In this document: one piece after another, positions 49,438-61,522 of the stretch | Layout: each line of letters begins with the position of its first letter | Position numbering within the stretch: the first letter of the stretch is position 1 | Translations under genes and position numbers: made by a program | The notes under the pieces: generated by a model | Databases searched by the model: none | What the model was told of the DNA's origin: nothing | The model's input: the letters and a program-made list of their open reading frames with translations, nothing else | Source of the DNA: Diadema setosum | Lineage: Eukaryota > Echinodermata > Echinoidea > Diadematoida > Diadematidae | Direction of reading: 5' to 3' | DNA: 64,000 nt | NCBI RefSeq assembly: GCF_964275005.1 | Contig: NC_092696.1 | Coordinates: 22,787,472-22,851,471, forward strand

Positions 49438-49607
49438 TGCATCTTGTTAAGATATATATATATATTTTCTTTTTGTATTTACCTCAGTCAATCTATTTAG
49501 AATGATTTGAATATCCGGTGTTTTCAGCTTTGCCCGCTCCACTTGTTTATTTTCTCTGATCCTCATACCATTAAAACTTAATCAAATATTATCTGGCTAT
49601 GAATCTC

Positions 49608-51115
49608 GGCTTGTGCCGAAAGGGTGGGTTGGGTGGTGGCGCATCGCGTTAATGAGAATTTAACACCACCCTTCGTCTAAAGCCCCCCCCCCCCCCCCCG
49701 GTTTTGCCGAAAGGGTGCGTTGGTACTTTTTCTCTTTTCCTCATGTAACCCTATAAAGCCCAAGCTATTTTGATGTTATGTTAGATGTTTCATCGTCACA
49801 TTTGGCACATGGGTAGAGCAACTCATAGTCTAAATGACCGCATATTTGATTTTTTTTTTTTTACGGTGACACATAGAGGGCGCTATTTACCAAAATATAA
49901 ATATATTTTTCTGTATAATTTCTTTATCCCCAGTATGTCTTATCATAGACCAATATTTTTCATATTTGCCACAAATGGTCTGCAAAGTCAAAGCTCATTA
50001 TTTTTTATGGTTGAAATTTCTCAAGGTCACTACATGGGGGCGCTATTCATAACAAAATAAAGAAATACATTATGAGACCTGTGTTGTATTGTTAGGGATA
50101 GGTACATGCATAGTTATCATATTTCATATTCCAATAATATCGGAATTTTAAGTTTGCAGATTGATAATGTGATAAACAAATGATATTAGAGGTATAACTT
50201 AGGTGGAGGAATCAAAATGACACAAAATAGAATGGCAATCTTTGGAAAATGCTGTTATTTTCAAATATCTCTATTATATCTACTGTTTTATGGCATTGTC
50301 ACAGAAAAACAAAGGAAATAATAAGAAAAACATTTCAGCCCCATAATTACTTCACATTTTGCTCCTTCAGCAAATTTCAGCCAAGAAACGCCCATTTTAT
50401 ACATTATAATATGGTTAATTGGAATTGGAACAGAAAAATATGCAAAATCTGACTGACATGGTTGTCAGTTTTATTGTTGCCATGGCAACCAGCAATATCA
50501 AATATAGCTAAATTATATATCAAAATGTTCGGGATAAGATTTTTGGAAAAGTCACCAAATTTGGTTAAAACTGGATTAAGGGCGAAGGAGTGGCGAATGA
50601 AAATCTGGTATGGGGCACAATGTGCCCCCCCCCCCTTGGGCTTTATAGGGTTAAAAGACAAGTTTTGAACCAACTGATATTAAACAACAAATAGCAATTA
50701 GACCAAACAGTTATTGGACGAAATGATGACTAGACCAACTGGTATATATTAGACCAACTAATATTAAACAGTCTATTAGACCAACTGGCTGTAGACCAAA
50801 GTTGTAATAGAGTGTAAACCGATCCGGACGATAGCCTCTTTGAAATGGTTGTTTGACGGTTAAATATTATAAATTCAAAACTTGTCTTTTAATATTACAT
50901 GAGAAAAAGTACCAACGCACCCTTTCGGCAAAACCGGGGGGGGGGGGGGGGGGGCTTTGGACGAAGGGTGGGGTTCCAGTCAACGCGACGCGACCCAACG
51001 CTCTCACCGCATCCTTTCGGCAAAACCGGGGGGGGGGGGGGGGGGCTTTGGACGAAGGGTGGTGTTCCCATTAACGCGACACGCCACCACCCAACCCACC
51101 CTTTCGGCACAAGCC
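49608..51115. mobile_element. 1.5 kb Mutator-like (MULE) non-autonomous element, 9-base TSD
   Basis: TIRs of about 140 bases: left ggcttgtgccgaaagggtgg, right the complement ending ctttcggcacaagcc. A direct duplication atgaatctc flanks it at 49599-49607 and 51116-51124. Poly-C and poly-G tracts sit inside each TIR, and the right TIR has a duplicated inner segment. A 9-base TSD with long TIRs is the Mutator signature. No transposase is encoded. Confidence 0.85.
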
Positions 51116-51439
51116 ATGAATCTCCACTTGCATAAGACCCAGAGAGATATTAGTCATTATAATGTTCATAACTGGTGAATAGAATACATTTTAAAGATTT
51201 TGTAAGTCCATCACCTCTCACGTTTTTGTTTTTTTTTTGTATCTGTCTTAGATAAAATCTTTATTCAGACTGGTGACTGAATCATGTCAAATGTGTACAA
51301 TTGATGTATGTTTTATCTATATTTTGCACACAACCTTTTGTTGTCCGTTAAACAGTGTATTATAGTTATTTTTTGTGTCACTACATTGTAACAATTTCAT
51401 TTGATGATTGGTCTGAATAAAGGCTATAAAAAGCGTCAA

Positions 51440-52182
51440 AAAAATGCAATAAAGCATTCACAGTTACAGTACACGACTGTCAAAGTCACTCCCCACCCTC
51501 CCCCCAATGAATAAATCAGTGTAGACTCTTTAATGAACAACGAAAGAAAAACTTAAAAAAATATTACTGGAAATACCCAAACACTATGAAGATGGATCAA
51601 TTATTTAATTGTCAAAAGAAAACAGTCCTTTCCAATTTAACCAAGTTTTGTAATTATAGAATGACACATGTTTAGATTATTAGTATTTTCTATCTTTTTT
51701 GCAAATACTACATGCCTTTTTTACAGGCTGTGCCTTCTTTACAATTGACATATAACTTATTTGTCTTTTCACTCTCTCCTCCTTTTTTCTTCCATCTCTC
51801 TACTTCTTCTTCTTCTCGTTCCCGTCTCCATATTTCCTTCATTCTTGTTCACTTAGCGTATGAATTAATTTCCGTATGTCTTTGCGTCTTTCTTTTTTCT
51901 GTTTCTATTTTTTTTTCCTGAACCAAAAGTCACTCGTATATCTTTTGTTAAATCACCAGTCTTGTGTCCTTCTCACTCTCCCTCTTCACCTCCATATCCC
52001 TTCTCTCTCTCTCTCCTCTCTCTCTCTCTCGTCATGTTTCCCTTTCTTTGTTTTTTTTTTCCACCATATATCGTGTATATATTGTATATTTCTGTACATT
52101 TGTTTTTCTTTTCATCAATCGCATTTCATTCTTTTTTTTTTGTTATAGTTGTTTTGTACACTTTTCAGAGTTATTTGCAATT
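51440..52182. repeat. Pyrimidine-rich low-complexity region
   Basis: Long ct/ttc-rich stretches (for example 51760-51830 and 51990-52030) encode only Ser/Phe/Leu-rich artefact frames. No gene was seen. Confidence 0.7.
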
Positions 52183-54526
52183 ATTAGGTGATCCGAGTAT
52201 CCTCTCGGATCACCTTCTGTATCTGTACGGATTCTTTGGTTCTTCTTCTTCTTCTTCTTTATTTCTCCTCAAAAGTTGTGTTTCGATTAGCTCAGAAAGT
52301 GTTCCTCCTATCAATTTCAAAATTATACCATACATGTATCATGTCCCAAAGTCGACAAATTTTGTAAAATCATAGTGATCAGTCAGCGGTGACGTCACTA
52401 TGACGTCATTATATGAAAACACATTTTCATGCATATCTCATTAATGGAAAGGAATTTTTCAATGAAATTTACGTCACGTATATTTCAAGTCAAGCGCATT
52501 CTACTCATATTATCAAAATTCACATTTATTATTAAAAAGTGCGAGTACGCGCGCGTTGAAATATTTGTATGCTCAAATCGAGCTCAAATTTTTTTTGCAC
52601 ACGTTTCAGACCATTTGGAGCATTTTTTGAAAAATTGAAAAAATTGGACGGACGCGTACGCGCGCGCGCATATACGCACGCACAGCTCATATGCAATAGA
52701 AATTTCCCGTTTTTTCACTTTGATCGGATACCTGAAAGGTCAAGGAATATTTCTACCAAGTTTCAAGTCAATCCGACTCAATATGACGTCATACGGGCCC
52801 GTCAAAGTTGAAATTCCGCGCGCGCGTCAATGGCGATATACAGTGCAACTATGCCAAAAAACCACCAATTTTAAATCCGATTTTACTCGTCAGGATGGAC
52901 GGTGACCCCCCGTTTTCTTTACATATTCTGAAAGCTGATGAGTTGTACATGCCATTTCATGGGTTGGTGAAGCTGAAAAAATGATGAAAAGATATCAAAT
53001 TTCTTAATAAAGTAAAAAAAGTAAATTTTCAAAATGACGTCATAAAAATTCAAGTTCACTCGAGCGTATTTCATTTATCCTTTGCCGATTTTCACACAAA
53101 TTTCAGTATGTTGTAGCTTATTAAATGCTCTTTCATTAACATAATAATAACAGCATTTTGATTGGGTGACGGCATCACCTCGTAAAAATGGATTAAAAGT
53201 AATTTTGTCAAATTTGGCCAGTTTACGTGTTATCTCTATGGGAGTGCAGTTTTTCTGGAAATGAAAATTGACATGACTATCTTTCTCGAGCACTATCTCA
53301 CTTATGCTTCGGTGAACTTCTCCCAACTTTTAATATGTTGTAGCTGAGACTTTGGGCTATCGTAGTTGTGCCCTTCATTTTTTCATACGACGTCGGCATC
53401 ATGTCAAAAAAATTGGTTGAAATTAAAGCTTATCTTCGATGTATTGAGATATTTCTTCCTTTCTGCAACTTTCTTTGCAATAACTCGAGAACGACAGCCC
53501 CTTTCGCCCCCATATTTTGCCCATGTTTAGTTCATGTTACGTACATTTTTTCATAAAATAACAACTACTTGATCGGACACCATGTTGGGTATGTAAATTA
53601 GGGTCAAAGGTCATAAATATTTCATCCTGTATCTTAGTAAATACATGTCCTATCTTTCCCATATTCTGCACACGTAAAGACCATGTTACAAGGATCATTT
53701 CACAAAATAGCCACTTTTTGCTCAGATGCCATCTTGTCTGTGCAAAGTAGGGTCAAAGGTCATATGTACTTTTTTTCTGTATCTTCGTTATGACGTGTTA
53801 TCTCTATGGGAGGGAATTTTTCTAGATGTAAAAGTTGACATGATTGTCTTAATCGGGCACTAGCTCACTTACCCTTCGGTGAATTTCTCCCAGATTTTAA
53901 TATGTTGTAGCTGAGACCTTGCGCTATCAGAAATGTGCCTTTTGTTTTTTCATACGATGTCTGGATCATGCTAAAAAAAACTTGGTTGAAATTAAAGCTT
54001 ATCTTCGATGTATTGAGATATTTCTTCCTTTCTGCAACTTTCTTTGCAATAACTCAAGAAAAACAGCCTCTATCACCCCCATATTTTGCACATGTTTAGT
54101 TCATGTCACGTACATTATTTCATAAAATAACAACTACTTGATCGGACACCATCTTGGGTATGTAAATTAGGGTCAAAGGTCATAAATGTTTCGTCCTGTA
54201 TCTTGGTGAATACTTGTCCTATCTTTCCAATATTTTGCACACGCAAAGACCATTTTACAAGAATCATTTCACAAAAAACTACTTTTTGCTCAGATGCCAT
54301 CTTTGGTGTGCAAAATGGGGTCAAAGGTCAAATATACATTATTCTGTATCTTCGTTAGTGCATACGGAATTCGGTACCAAAGATGGCAGGTCTGACTCCC
54401 TTTTCTAACTGAAACTCCAAACATCACATGGCCAATGTCCCCTCAACACAGATGAAACCTGTATGGTCATGCCTATTGGGATCAGGACTCAAATCATTGA
54501 TTTCCCAATAGATCGGATCACCTAAT
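52183..54526. mobile_element. 2.3 kb element, TIR ATTAGGTGATCCGA, with internal 560-base duplication
   Basis: The left end attaggtgatccga (52183-52196) mirrors tcggatcacctaat (54513-54526). Immediately inside the left end a hairpin ggtgatccgag/ctcggatcacc forms. The second half holds two tandem copies, offset 559 bases, sharing ttggttgaaattaaagctta (53413 and 53972), with gttatctctatgggagg-like blocks and gggtcaaaggtcata lines in both. No protein was recognised. Confidence 0.75.
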
Positions 54527-54771
54527 TTGTCAGTGTTGACAAATTCCGAGTCTAGTTATTTATTGATATTATAATGTGCTATATGTTTTTCATTGGACTC
54601 CGATACCCAGAGTTTGGGTTGTGAGTAAATAAACTTTCAAACTTTCTTTCCGTGCGCGGAAGGCGGTGGGGGAGAGGGGGGGGGGGGGGGAGGGTCGGCT
54701 GAGACACCGCAGTAATGGCGCTGCCCATGCCAAAATACACATAGCGCGTCACAGAATCGGTCTATATAGTA

Positions 54772-55345
54772 GGGTACCTAAGGGGGGGTCACCGTGCACC
54801 CCCCCCCAGGACTCCTCGAAACTTACATTTTCAGGATCCTCATGACATACCAAAACATAATCAAGATGTTAACAGGAACGAAAAGTGGCTGTTCAAGGTG
54901 AAATTTAATGTATTCTATTGTTTTTCATAATTTCTTATGTATTTCTTTGTTTTTCAACTTTTTCAACTTTTGTTTTTTCTTTGTTTTTCTATTGAAAATT
55001 GTCACTGACCACTTTTCTACCATAATTAGCACAAAACTAATCAATGAAAGTGATTAAATGTAAAAATAATCAGGTTTTCATGACTTTCATGACAGAGCAC
55101 CTGTTTTCCATAGGAAATGTACACAAAAGCACAAAATTGTGCCCGTTTTGGGACGACATTCTGTTACAAAAATGGGCGTGACTTCGCACAAGTATGCGGG
55201 GAAGTTGCAAATTTGGTCTCAAAAGTTGTGCGAGACTTGAACAAACAAAGTCAAGAAGCCTTGCGACAGATTTATAGCGCGAAACTTCGGGGGGGGGGGG
55301 GGTGGGGGGGCTTGCAAATCCCCCCCCCCCCCCCCCGTCCTTAAA
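54772..55345 (-). mobile_element. First copy of the gggtac..taaggggg element (one arm of a large inverted repeat)
   Basis: It starts gggtacctaaggggggg, has tcaccgtgcaccccccc and aggactcctcgaaactta, and then runs as the inverted copy of 55860-56349. It ends in G/C homopolymer tracts. Confidence 0.78.
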
Positions 55346-55531
55346 GGGTTAACGTTGCATGAAAAAAAAAATCAATTTTCACATAATCTCATTTTTAAAG
55401 AGGTGGTATGCTTTACTAAGTATTTATGCATATATATCTTTCTTTTAGATAAACCGAAAGTCACTTAACTTCGTGGGTGCGTTCGACATAAATGTATTTC
55501 TTCTGTTTCCACGACAGCAGGGTGTGCTATA

Positions 55532-55742
55532 TACTGTACGAGCTGAAATTTTCGCGTACAGATATTTTCGCGAATTGCTACTAGGACATTTTCACGTGTT
55601 GTTAATTTCGCGGTTGCGAGGTCTAACTGTACTTATCTATTCGCACGTTGTTATTTTCGCGTGTTGTTATTTTCGCGATTCAAAGGTGATTCGCGAAATT
55701 CGCGAAAATAAAACCACCGCGAAAATTTCAGCTCGTACAGTA
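55532..55742. mobile_element. gcgaaaat-rich MITE, second copy
   Basis: Inverted-repeat ends tactgtacgagctgaaattt, matching 42801-43015 over its whole length in the other orientation. It lies in the spacer of the large inverted repeat. Confidence 0.88.
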
Positions 55743-55797
55743 TATATGTATGTACCTGTACGTAATTATATGTGCTTACATGTAGGGCCTACATAGT

Positions 55798-56349
55798 AGG
55801 GTACGTAAGGGGGGGGGGGGTCACCGTGCACCCCCCTCCCCCAGGACTCCTCGAAACTTACTTGACTTTGTTTTGTTCAAGTCTCACGCAACTTTCGAGA
55901 CCAAATTTGCAACTTCCCCGCATACTTGTGCGAAGTCACGCCCATTTTTGTAACAGAATGTCGTCCCAAAACGGGCACAATTTTGTGCTTTTGTGTACAT
56001 TTCCTATGGAAAACAGGTGCTCTGTCATGAAAGTCATGAAAACCTGATTATTTTTACAATTAATCACTTTCGTTGATTAGTTTTGTGCTAATTATGGTAG
56101 AAAAGTGGTCAGTGACAATTTCCAATAGAAAAACAAAGAAAAAACAAAAGTTGAAAAAGTTGAAAAACAAAGAAATACATAAGAAATCATGAAAAACAAT
56201 AGAATACATTAAATTTCACCTTGAACAGCCACTTTTCGTTCCTGTTAACATCTTGATTATGTTTTGGTATGTCATGAGGATCCTGAAAATGTAAGTTTCG
56301 AGGAGTCCGGGGGGGGGGGGGGTGCACGGTGACCCCCCCTTATGTACCC
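55798..56349 (+). mobile_element. Second copy of the gggtac..taaggggg element with both TIRs
   Basis: Left gggtacgtaagggggg..., right ...ccccccttatgtaccc. Both ends continue inward with aggactcctcgaaactta and its mirror, a TIR of about 60 bases. The body is the reverse complement of 54800-55257. Confidence 0.82.
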
Positions 56350-57240
56350 AACTAACAGGACGCTGCTCCTGGCCCAATTCCAAGCAAAAAGACTGACTTC
56401 GACTGCGCCAAGACTACGACGATACCCAGCAACACTAACATTAGTAACAAGTTAGAACAGAGTGGTCCAGGGCCTTCGTGAAAGTTTTTACTGGAATCGT
56501 TCTCGACGATAAATGACAATCGACGGAAGAACGTGATCTATTACTAGTGAGTCATATTATACTGGGCGATGCCATTACATAGCTATTTTGGCCATTTAAG
56601 GAAAAAAAAAAAGTGGAGGAGTAGGAGGTAATCTCAGTCCCACATAATGTGATAGAAGTTAGCAAAACATGCTGTGCCCGAATGCAATGTCCAATGCCTA
56701 TGCCCCGCTATGGATGACTGAGTGAGTGAGTGCGAAGGAGAAGGAGGAGGAGAAGAAGGAGGAGAAGGGGAATAATTTATTGGATAATAAATCAATGGAA
56801 ACATTGTTTCCATTGTTTTACAGTCAGTGGGTCCACCTTCCTTCTGTGAATTCTGGTGTAAAATTTAATATTAACCGTTACGTATTATTATTTGGCTGCA
56901 TGGCGCCGGTCGACATGGTCAGCTCAGCCTCGGGACAGTGCCAGTGTGGCTCAGGTACTGGTAGCAGTGCAGTGTACAGTGGTACATAATGCCATTAATG
57001 GTGCTTTAAAAACATAATACCCACGGAAACATAGTCATAACTGGCATAAGGACTCTAGTACTCTACTATATGCAATGCTCGTGTGAGTGAAAAACAGGTG
57101 CTCTCCCATTACTGGTGCAGTGGTGGATTTTAATATGCTGCGCATCATTTACACACGTCTTGTTGGATGTAGGGAACTAATCTTAATCCCAAGCAGGGAC
57201 AGGTTAGAGTTGCACAGCCCACTTCTACCTCCTGCCTGGG
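56350..57240. other. Intergenic DNA, no recognised gene
   Basis: It contains a GGA/GAA-rich tract near 56729-56770 and short reading frames without family resemblance. A run gacatggtcagctcagcc near 56914 has raised GC but no supporting protein. Confidence 0.45.
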
Positions 57241-57707
57241 CAGGGTGCTACATAGCTTCTTTTTTTTTTAACTGCTTGCCCAGTCGGGCAAGCAGATCTT
57301 TAAATTGTTGCAGAACACTTGTCCGAGCATGAATTTTACTTGCCCAAATAGAAAGTACAAAAATATCAGAAAATGAAATAAAGAAAATCACTTGTACATC
57401 ATGTAAGCCAAGGGCTTGACACGTTGGAGAAACAAGTGTTGGTATTGCTTGCAAAATGTTGGATAGTTGCTGAAATGAAATTTTGGTGCTTTGTATTGAT
57501 CACTAAACAGTCATTATCCTTGGGCTTCTGTTGGCTGGCTTCGTGGGTTTGAAAAGTGGAAAAGTGAAAAAAAAAGCTGACTTCAAAACATTCTGCTTTC
57601 CCTATTCAGGCAAGCATTTTTTCTCATTGTTCCAAAACACTTGCCCACTTTAAACTTTAATTTTCACTTGCCCCGGGCAATCGGGCAAGTGCTTATGTAG
57701 CACCCTG
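57241..57707. mobile_element. hAT-like MITE, TIR CAGGGTGCTACATA
   Basis: The left end cagggtgctacata and right end tatgtagcaccctg are exact inverted repeats. Both flanking interiors carry cttgcccgggcaa-type palindromes (ttgcccagtcgggcaagca and cgggcaatcgggcaagtgc). CAGGGTG ends suit the hAT class; an 8-base TSD is not visible. Confidence 0.75.
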
Positions 57708-57829
57708 CTGTTGCAAAGAGTTCCAGAGGCCTAGGTCGCATCATGGAGTCTTGGAAGAAGGAGTACTGGAAGGCAGCAGTTCTTGCAAAGAGGACTACAT
57801 GTATCAATTTTTGAGTGTGCCCTCTTATA

Positions 57830-58539
57830 CCCCTTTTGTACTGCCCACGACTTTTAGCTCGCTTCTGAAGCGAGCTAACTATAGCTTGGGCCAATTCGTT
57901 TCATACTGCCATTCTCGACCACCCAAAGTTACGTTCGAGACCAGACCTATCGCCCCACCCCCCTCCCAATCAACCTGACCTTCCCACCAGCGCAAAAATT
58001 TAGCGACAGTTTTCATGCTTACTTTTACGAGTACGAATTCAGTTCTGCTGTTATACTTTATTCGTCACTCGCGAAATTCAACCAGTCATCAGCATCCTAT
58101 AGTGTACGCACTGCGCCGGTCTATTTTTTGTTTCTCAAGATTTAATCATGCCGTTTGCTAGTTCAAAGAGTTCACTAGGAGTTTTACCAAACAGCAAACA
58201 GTGACAGCAGTGTATAAAATACTATTAACACCAGTGCATGCGATGCGTAATACACAGCACGCCAGTGGCAACAGTACAGCAGTAAACATAATACATATTG
58301 GCAACCCGGAAGCACCGTACACAATTTCCGGTCACGGGTCAGTGGAGACTGGACTTAGCCCGAGCTAAACTCGCGTACCTTTTATACTAAAGTTAGCTCG
58401 GACCTGAAGCTGACCTGATCCACCCCCTAGAGCGGACTAACTTAATAGCTTGGACTAACTATTTTTCGACCTTTTATACTGAGAATTGGCTCGCTTCAGG
58501 TCCGCACCTGAAGCAAGCTAACGCCCAATATAAAAGGGG
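57830..58539. mobile_element. TA-flanked MITE, TIR CCCCTTTT[GA]TA[CT]T
   Basis: Left ta|ccccttttgtactgcc, right ggcaatataaaaggggt-like (cccaatataaaagggg|ta). TA stands on both sides (57828-57829 and 58540-58541). The inner arms hold agctcgcttctgaagcgagc and its mirror. The end sequence resembles that of 374-869. Confidence 0.82.
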
Positions 58540-58730
58540 TATAAGTTACTGGCACAGCTTGGTAATGATAGTATGTTGGATAGTTGCACAGCCAGCCGTC
58601 TTATTACAAATATAAAACTTGGTTTGACTCATGTAATGCAGCCTCACTTTGAGGAGCCATTGTTGCCCTGAATATGGACCTGATAGCTAATGTAGGCTCT
58701 GATTTGATAAATGTATGATCTTAAAGGGGA

Positions 58731-59068
58731 TGGCTAGTAACTGATCAGTGGGAATGCTGGGGGATGATTGTTCCAATCCTTGTGGGATTCATTTAAGAGT
58801 ACATTATATATCTATTGTGTGAAAATTATTTGCTTCATAGTGGTCTCATTATTCAAGTAATGTACAGTTTAATGCACCATCACTGTACAGGCATGCTAAC
58901 CTGGAAACATTAAACTGCACATTACTTGAATATGAGACCATTCTGAAGCAAATAATTTTCAAACAACAATAATAATGTACTCTTTAATGAATCTCACATG
59001 GATTGGAACAATCATCCCCCAGCATTCCCACTGATTCCCACTGATCAGGCACTAGCCATCCCCTTTAA
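58731..59068. mobile_element. TTAA-flanked foldback MITE, TIR AAGGGGATGGCTAGT (copy 1)
   Basis: Left ttaaaggggatggctagt, right actagccatcccctttaa. The arms pair over almost the whole length (gatgattgttccaatcc and its mirror). It is upstream of the PGAP4-like gene. Confidence 0.9.
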
Positions 59069-59248
59069 GGCAATACTCGTATGATCTCTTTGTTAGATTT
59101 GATGCAGCAAAGTGAAATATCTTAAATCGTATGAATGCTCAGATTCTGTGCGATGCAAATGCATCACAAGATTGTGTATGGTCTAGTACAGACTGGGATA
59201 GTTCTAACACTATAGTAACAGTAATGATTTTCTTCTTTTTTTTTTCAG

Positions 59249-59810
59249 GTCCACTGAAAAAGAACGTCATGGATGGAGAGCTATCTCTACTCTGTTGATG
59301 ACTACTGGTCATAGAGAAAAGCCATCATCATGATCTTTGGTGGTCCTCCAGCTATCTCCCCCTCTTTGATTGTTCGGATATTTTGAGATTTCATTGACAT
59401 TGGACCTGCAGCCCTCGATGAATCTGAAACCTCATCTCTAGTTGCCATGGCAACATATATAAGTATTTTGCTTTAGTTTTCTGCACGAAAAGTTGCTTGA
59501 AGTGGTGACTTTATCAGCAAGACATTCTGGGAGATACTGGAAGTTGCAACCAATTGTGTTTACAAGAAGACTCTGCCATCAGTTTGGGAGCCTCTGATGA
59601 CAACTTGCGCGCATTAACTCTCATTGCTGTTTTGGGTCACATGTGCGCTACCAAGTGATAAATGATAGTTGTAAATGAATATTTATAGAATGAAATGTTA
59701 GCATAAAGTGGCATAAAGTGCATTCTAAACCACATGTAGGGAGTGAGAAAAGTGGCACCTTGAATATGTTCTTATTCGATTGTAGCACTTGAGGGTTTGG
59801 GTGTGAAAAA
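59249..59810 (+). other. Probable 5' UTR exon part of the PGAP4-like gene
   Basis: A strong acceptor (about 17 pyrimidines, then cag at 59246-59248) precedes 59249, and no intron signal is obvious before the ATG at 59811. This suggests a spliced leader exon upstream. Inferred; several short upstream ATGs are present. Confidence 0.45.
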
Positions 59811-61253
59811 ATGCAGTGTATAAAAATGGCTGCTCACCTGTGCCATTGTCTTGTATGTAAACCAGTCTTATGGTGCAAGCAGCTAATCATGTCTTGTTTT
59901 TGCAACCAAGCATGCAGAAGATTTTTGCTGAAAGTCATGGCTATTTATTCCCTCACTTTTTTCCTTGTTCTGCCTTTCTTCTTTCGTAGTCTCCCACTGA
60001 CAAAATACTACAAATTATACCATGATCCCCTGAAAACCCTTGATGAGGCAAGAAGAATGAATCAAGAACAAGCTGACCTAGCTGAGAACCAGCTGTTCCA
60101 GATGTCCAAATCAGAAACAAAAATGCTGTATGAAAAGTCGAGAGAAAACGCAAAGCTAAACCTTGTCATTGGGATTATAACTATGTCTAGGCATGAGGGG
60201 AGTGGAGTGAGACGAAAAGATCCCAGGTATTTAACCCAGGTCATGTTAGCCTTACATTTAGCCCTTCAGCAATCAGGGGGACTACAAGACACAGCCATGT
60301 TCATATGCAACACCAATCGTGTGCCTGAAGACCACAAGGAAGCAATAAATCTGTCAGAATTCTTTCCCATTCTGAATAAGCCCGTCAAACGTGAGATAAA
60401 TCCGTATGAGCGAGAGAAGCTAGATTACCAGTTCTGTCTTTCTGAAGCATCAAAGTTTGATGCCAGGTACGTTTTATTGCTGCAAGATGATGCCCTTCCC
60501 CATCGTGACTTTTATTCCGTTTTGATGTACATCCTAAGAAATAGGCTTGAAAGCCATATATCTCATGGAGATCAGCACGTAAGCAGCAATGATTGGCTGT
60601 GGTTAAAGCTTAACTTTCCCAACTCTCTTGCCAGGTATGAACGCAATTATTACTTTGCCACAGAATGGGTGTCCATCAGCCTTGTTATTACAGGTGTTGG
60701 CATGCTCCTTCTCTCAATTTACAGGGAGGTTAAAGGTCATCTCACCAACACAACTCTCAATGGAGGATCTCAGTCAACACTAGATCATTCAAGTTACTAT
60801 GACATCTTTCTTGCCAGCTTTGTGTATATTCTCCTGGTAGTTTGGTTGCTAGGGAAACCATACATTAGCTTAGCCAGGATGGCATCCCCTTCCCTCTACA
60901 CACTCGGGCCGGGTACCTCATGCTGCTTGCCAGCCGTTCTGTTCCCTCAATCCCAGGTTCCAGGCATACTAGAGTACCTCCAGGCCACAAAGCTTTCCAC
61001 TGACAATCCCTTAGACTTTGCACTGGATGATTACCGCCAGAAGAGGATGCTGCGACAGTACCTGCTCAGTCCAAACATTTTTACACACATAGGCTTCATA
61101 TCAACACTACATATGCTTCCCAGCACTAAGGAAGCTGAAAATTATGTGTTTGCCATGAAAATTCTCAAATGTGGCTTGATGCAGTCCTCTAAAGGCCACC
61201 GCACACTACACGATCAGACTGGTCTTAAAGTCTTAAGCCAAGCTGGGTCTTAA
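59811..61253 (+). CDS. PGAP4: PGAP4 (TMEM246)-like GPI-anchor GalNAc transferase
   Basis: A single open frame of 480 residues (human PGAP4 about 403, also with one coding exon). Seen: a membrane segment at about 39-58 (FLLKVMAIYSLTFFLVLPF), VIGIITMSR (119-127), the acidic motif LLLQDDALPHRDF (222-234) where the family has EDDAVPE, two membrane segments at about 286-304 and 333-349, then LSPSLY-like ASPSLYTLGPGTSCCLPAVL (358-377) and PNIFTHIGFISTL (421-433), matching human PNLVKHIGLFSSL. Family knowledge: a Golgi glycosyltransferase with a GT-A fold split by tandem membrane helices, adding GalNAc to the GPI first mannose. The ATG gives an N-tail of about 38 residues, so a later Met (27 or 43) is possible. 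Residues 461-480 and the stop lie in an inserted MITE. Confidence 0.9.
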   Translation: MQCIKMAAHLCHCLVCKPVLWCKQLIMSCFCNQACRRFLLKVMAIYSLTFFLVLPFFFRSLPLTKYYKLYHDPLKTLDEARRMNQEQADLAENQLFQMSKSETKMLYEKSRENAKLNLVIGIITMSRHEGSGVRRKDPRYLTQVMLALHLALQQSGGLQDTAMFICNTNRVPEDHKEAINLSEFFPILNKPVKREINPYEREKLDYQFCLSEASKFDARYVLLLQDDALPHRDFYSVLMYILRNRLESHISHGDQHVSSNDWLWLKLNFPNSLARYERNYYFATEWVSISLVITGVGMLLLSIYREVKGHLTNTTLNGGSQSTLDHSSYYDIFLASFVYILLVVWLLGKPYISLARMASPSLYTLGPGTSCCLPAVLFPQSQVPGILEYLQATKLSTDNPLDFALDDYRQKRMLRQYLLSPNIFTHIGFISTLHMLPSTKEAENYVFAMKILKCGLMQSSKGHRTLHDQTGLKVLSQAGS

Positions 61254-61522
61254 GACCAGTCGTACGACCGGACACCGCACACTATACGACCCGACTGTAA
61301 AGCGCGCACAGTGCGCACTGCGTGCGCTTGCATTTTACTGCATTGTGAATGGCTGAAAGCCTACGACCAGTCGTAGAAATTCAACATGTCAAATCTCTAC
61401 GACCGGCGCTAAGACCCAGTCGTACGACTAGATAATGGCAAGACTGTGACGTCACACTTCTAGTCTTAAGGTCTTAAGACCGGTGAATCGGGGCAAAATC
61501 GTGTAGTGTGCGGCGGGCTTAA
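61190..61522. mobile_element. MITE inserted at the 3' end of the PGAP4-like coding region
   Basis: Left gccaccgcacactacacgat and right atcgtgtagtgtgcggcggg are inverted; both arms hold gtcttaagac/gaccggtc and gtcgtacgac blocks. The outer ends read taaag.. and ..cttaa. It carries the last 20 codons and TAA stop of the host reading frame. Confidence 0.85.

Noticed and set aside
50853-51178. Several overlapping Gly- or Pro-rich reading frames
   Set aside because: They are translations of poly-G/poly-C cores of the Mutator-like TIR.
51712-52375. Overlapping Ser/Phe/Leu-rich reading frames
   Set aside because: Low-complexity pyrimidine tract; no family resemblance or splice support.
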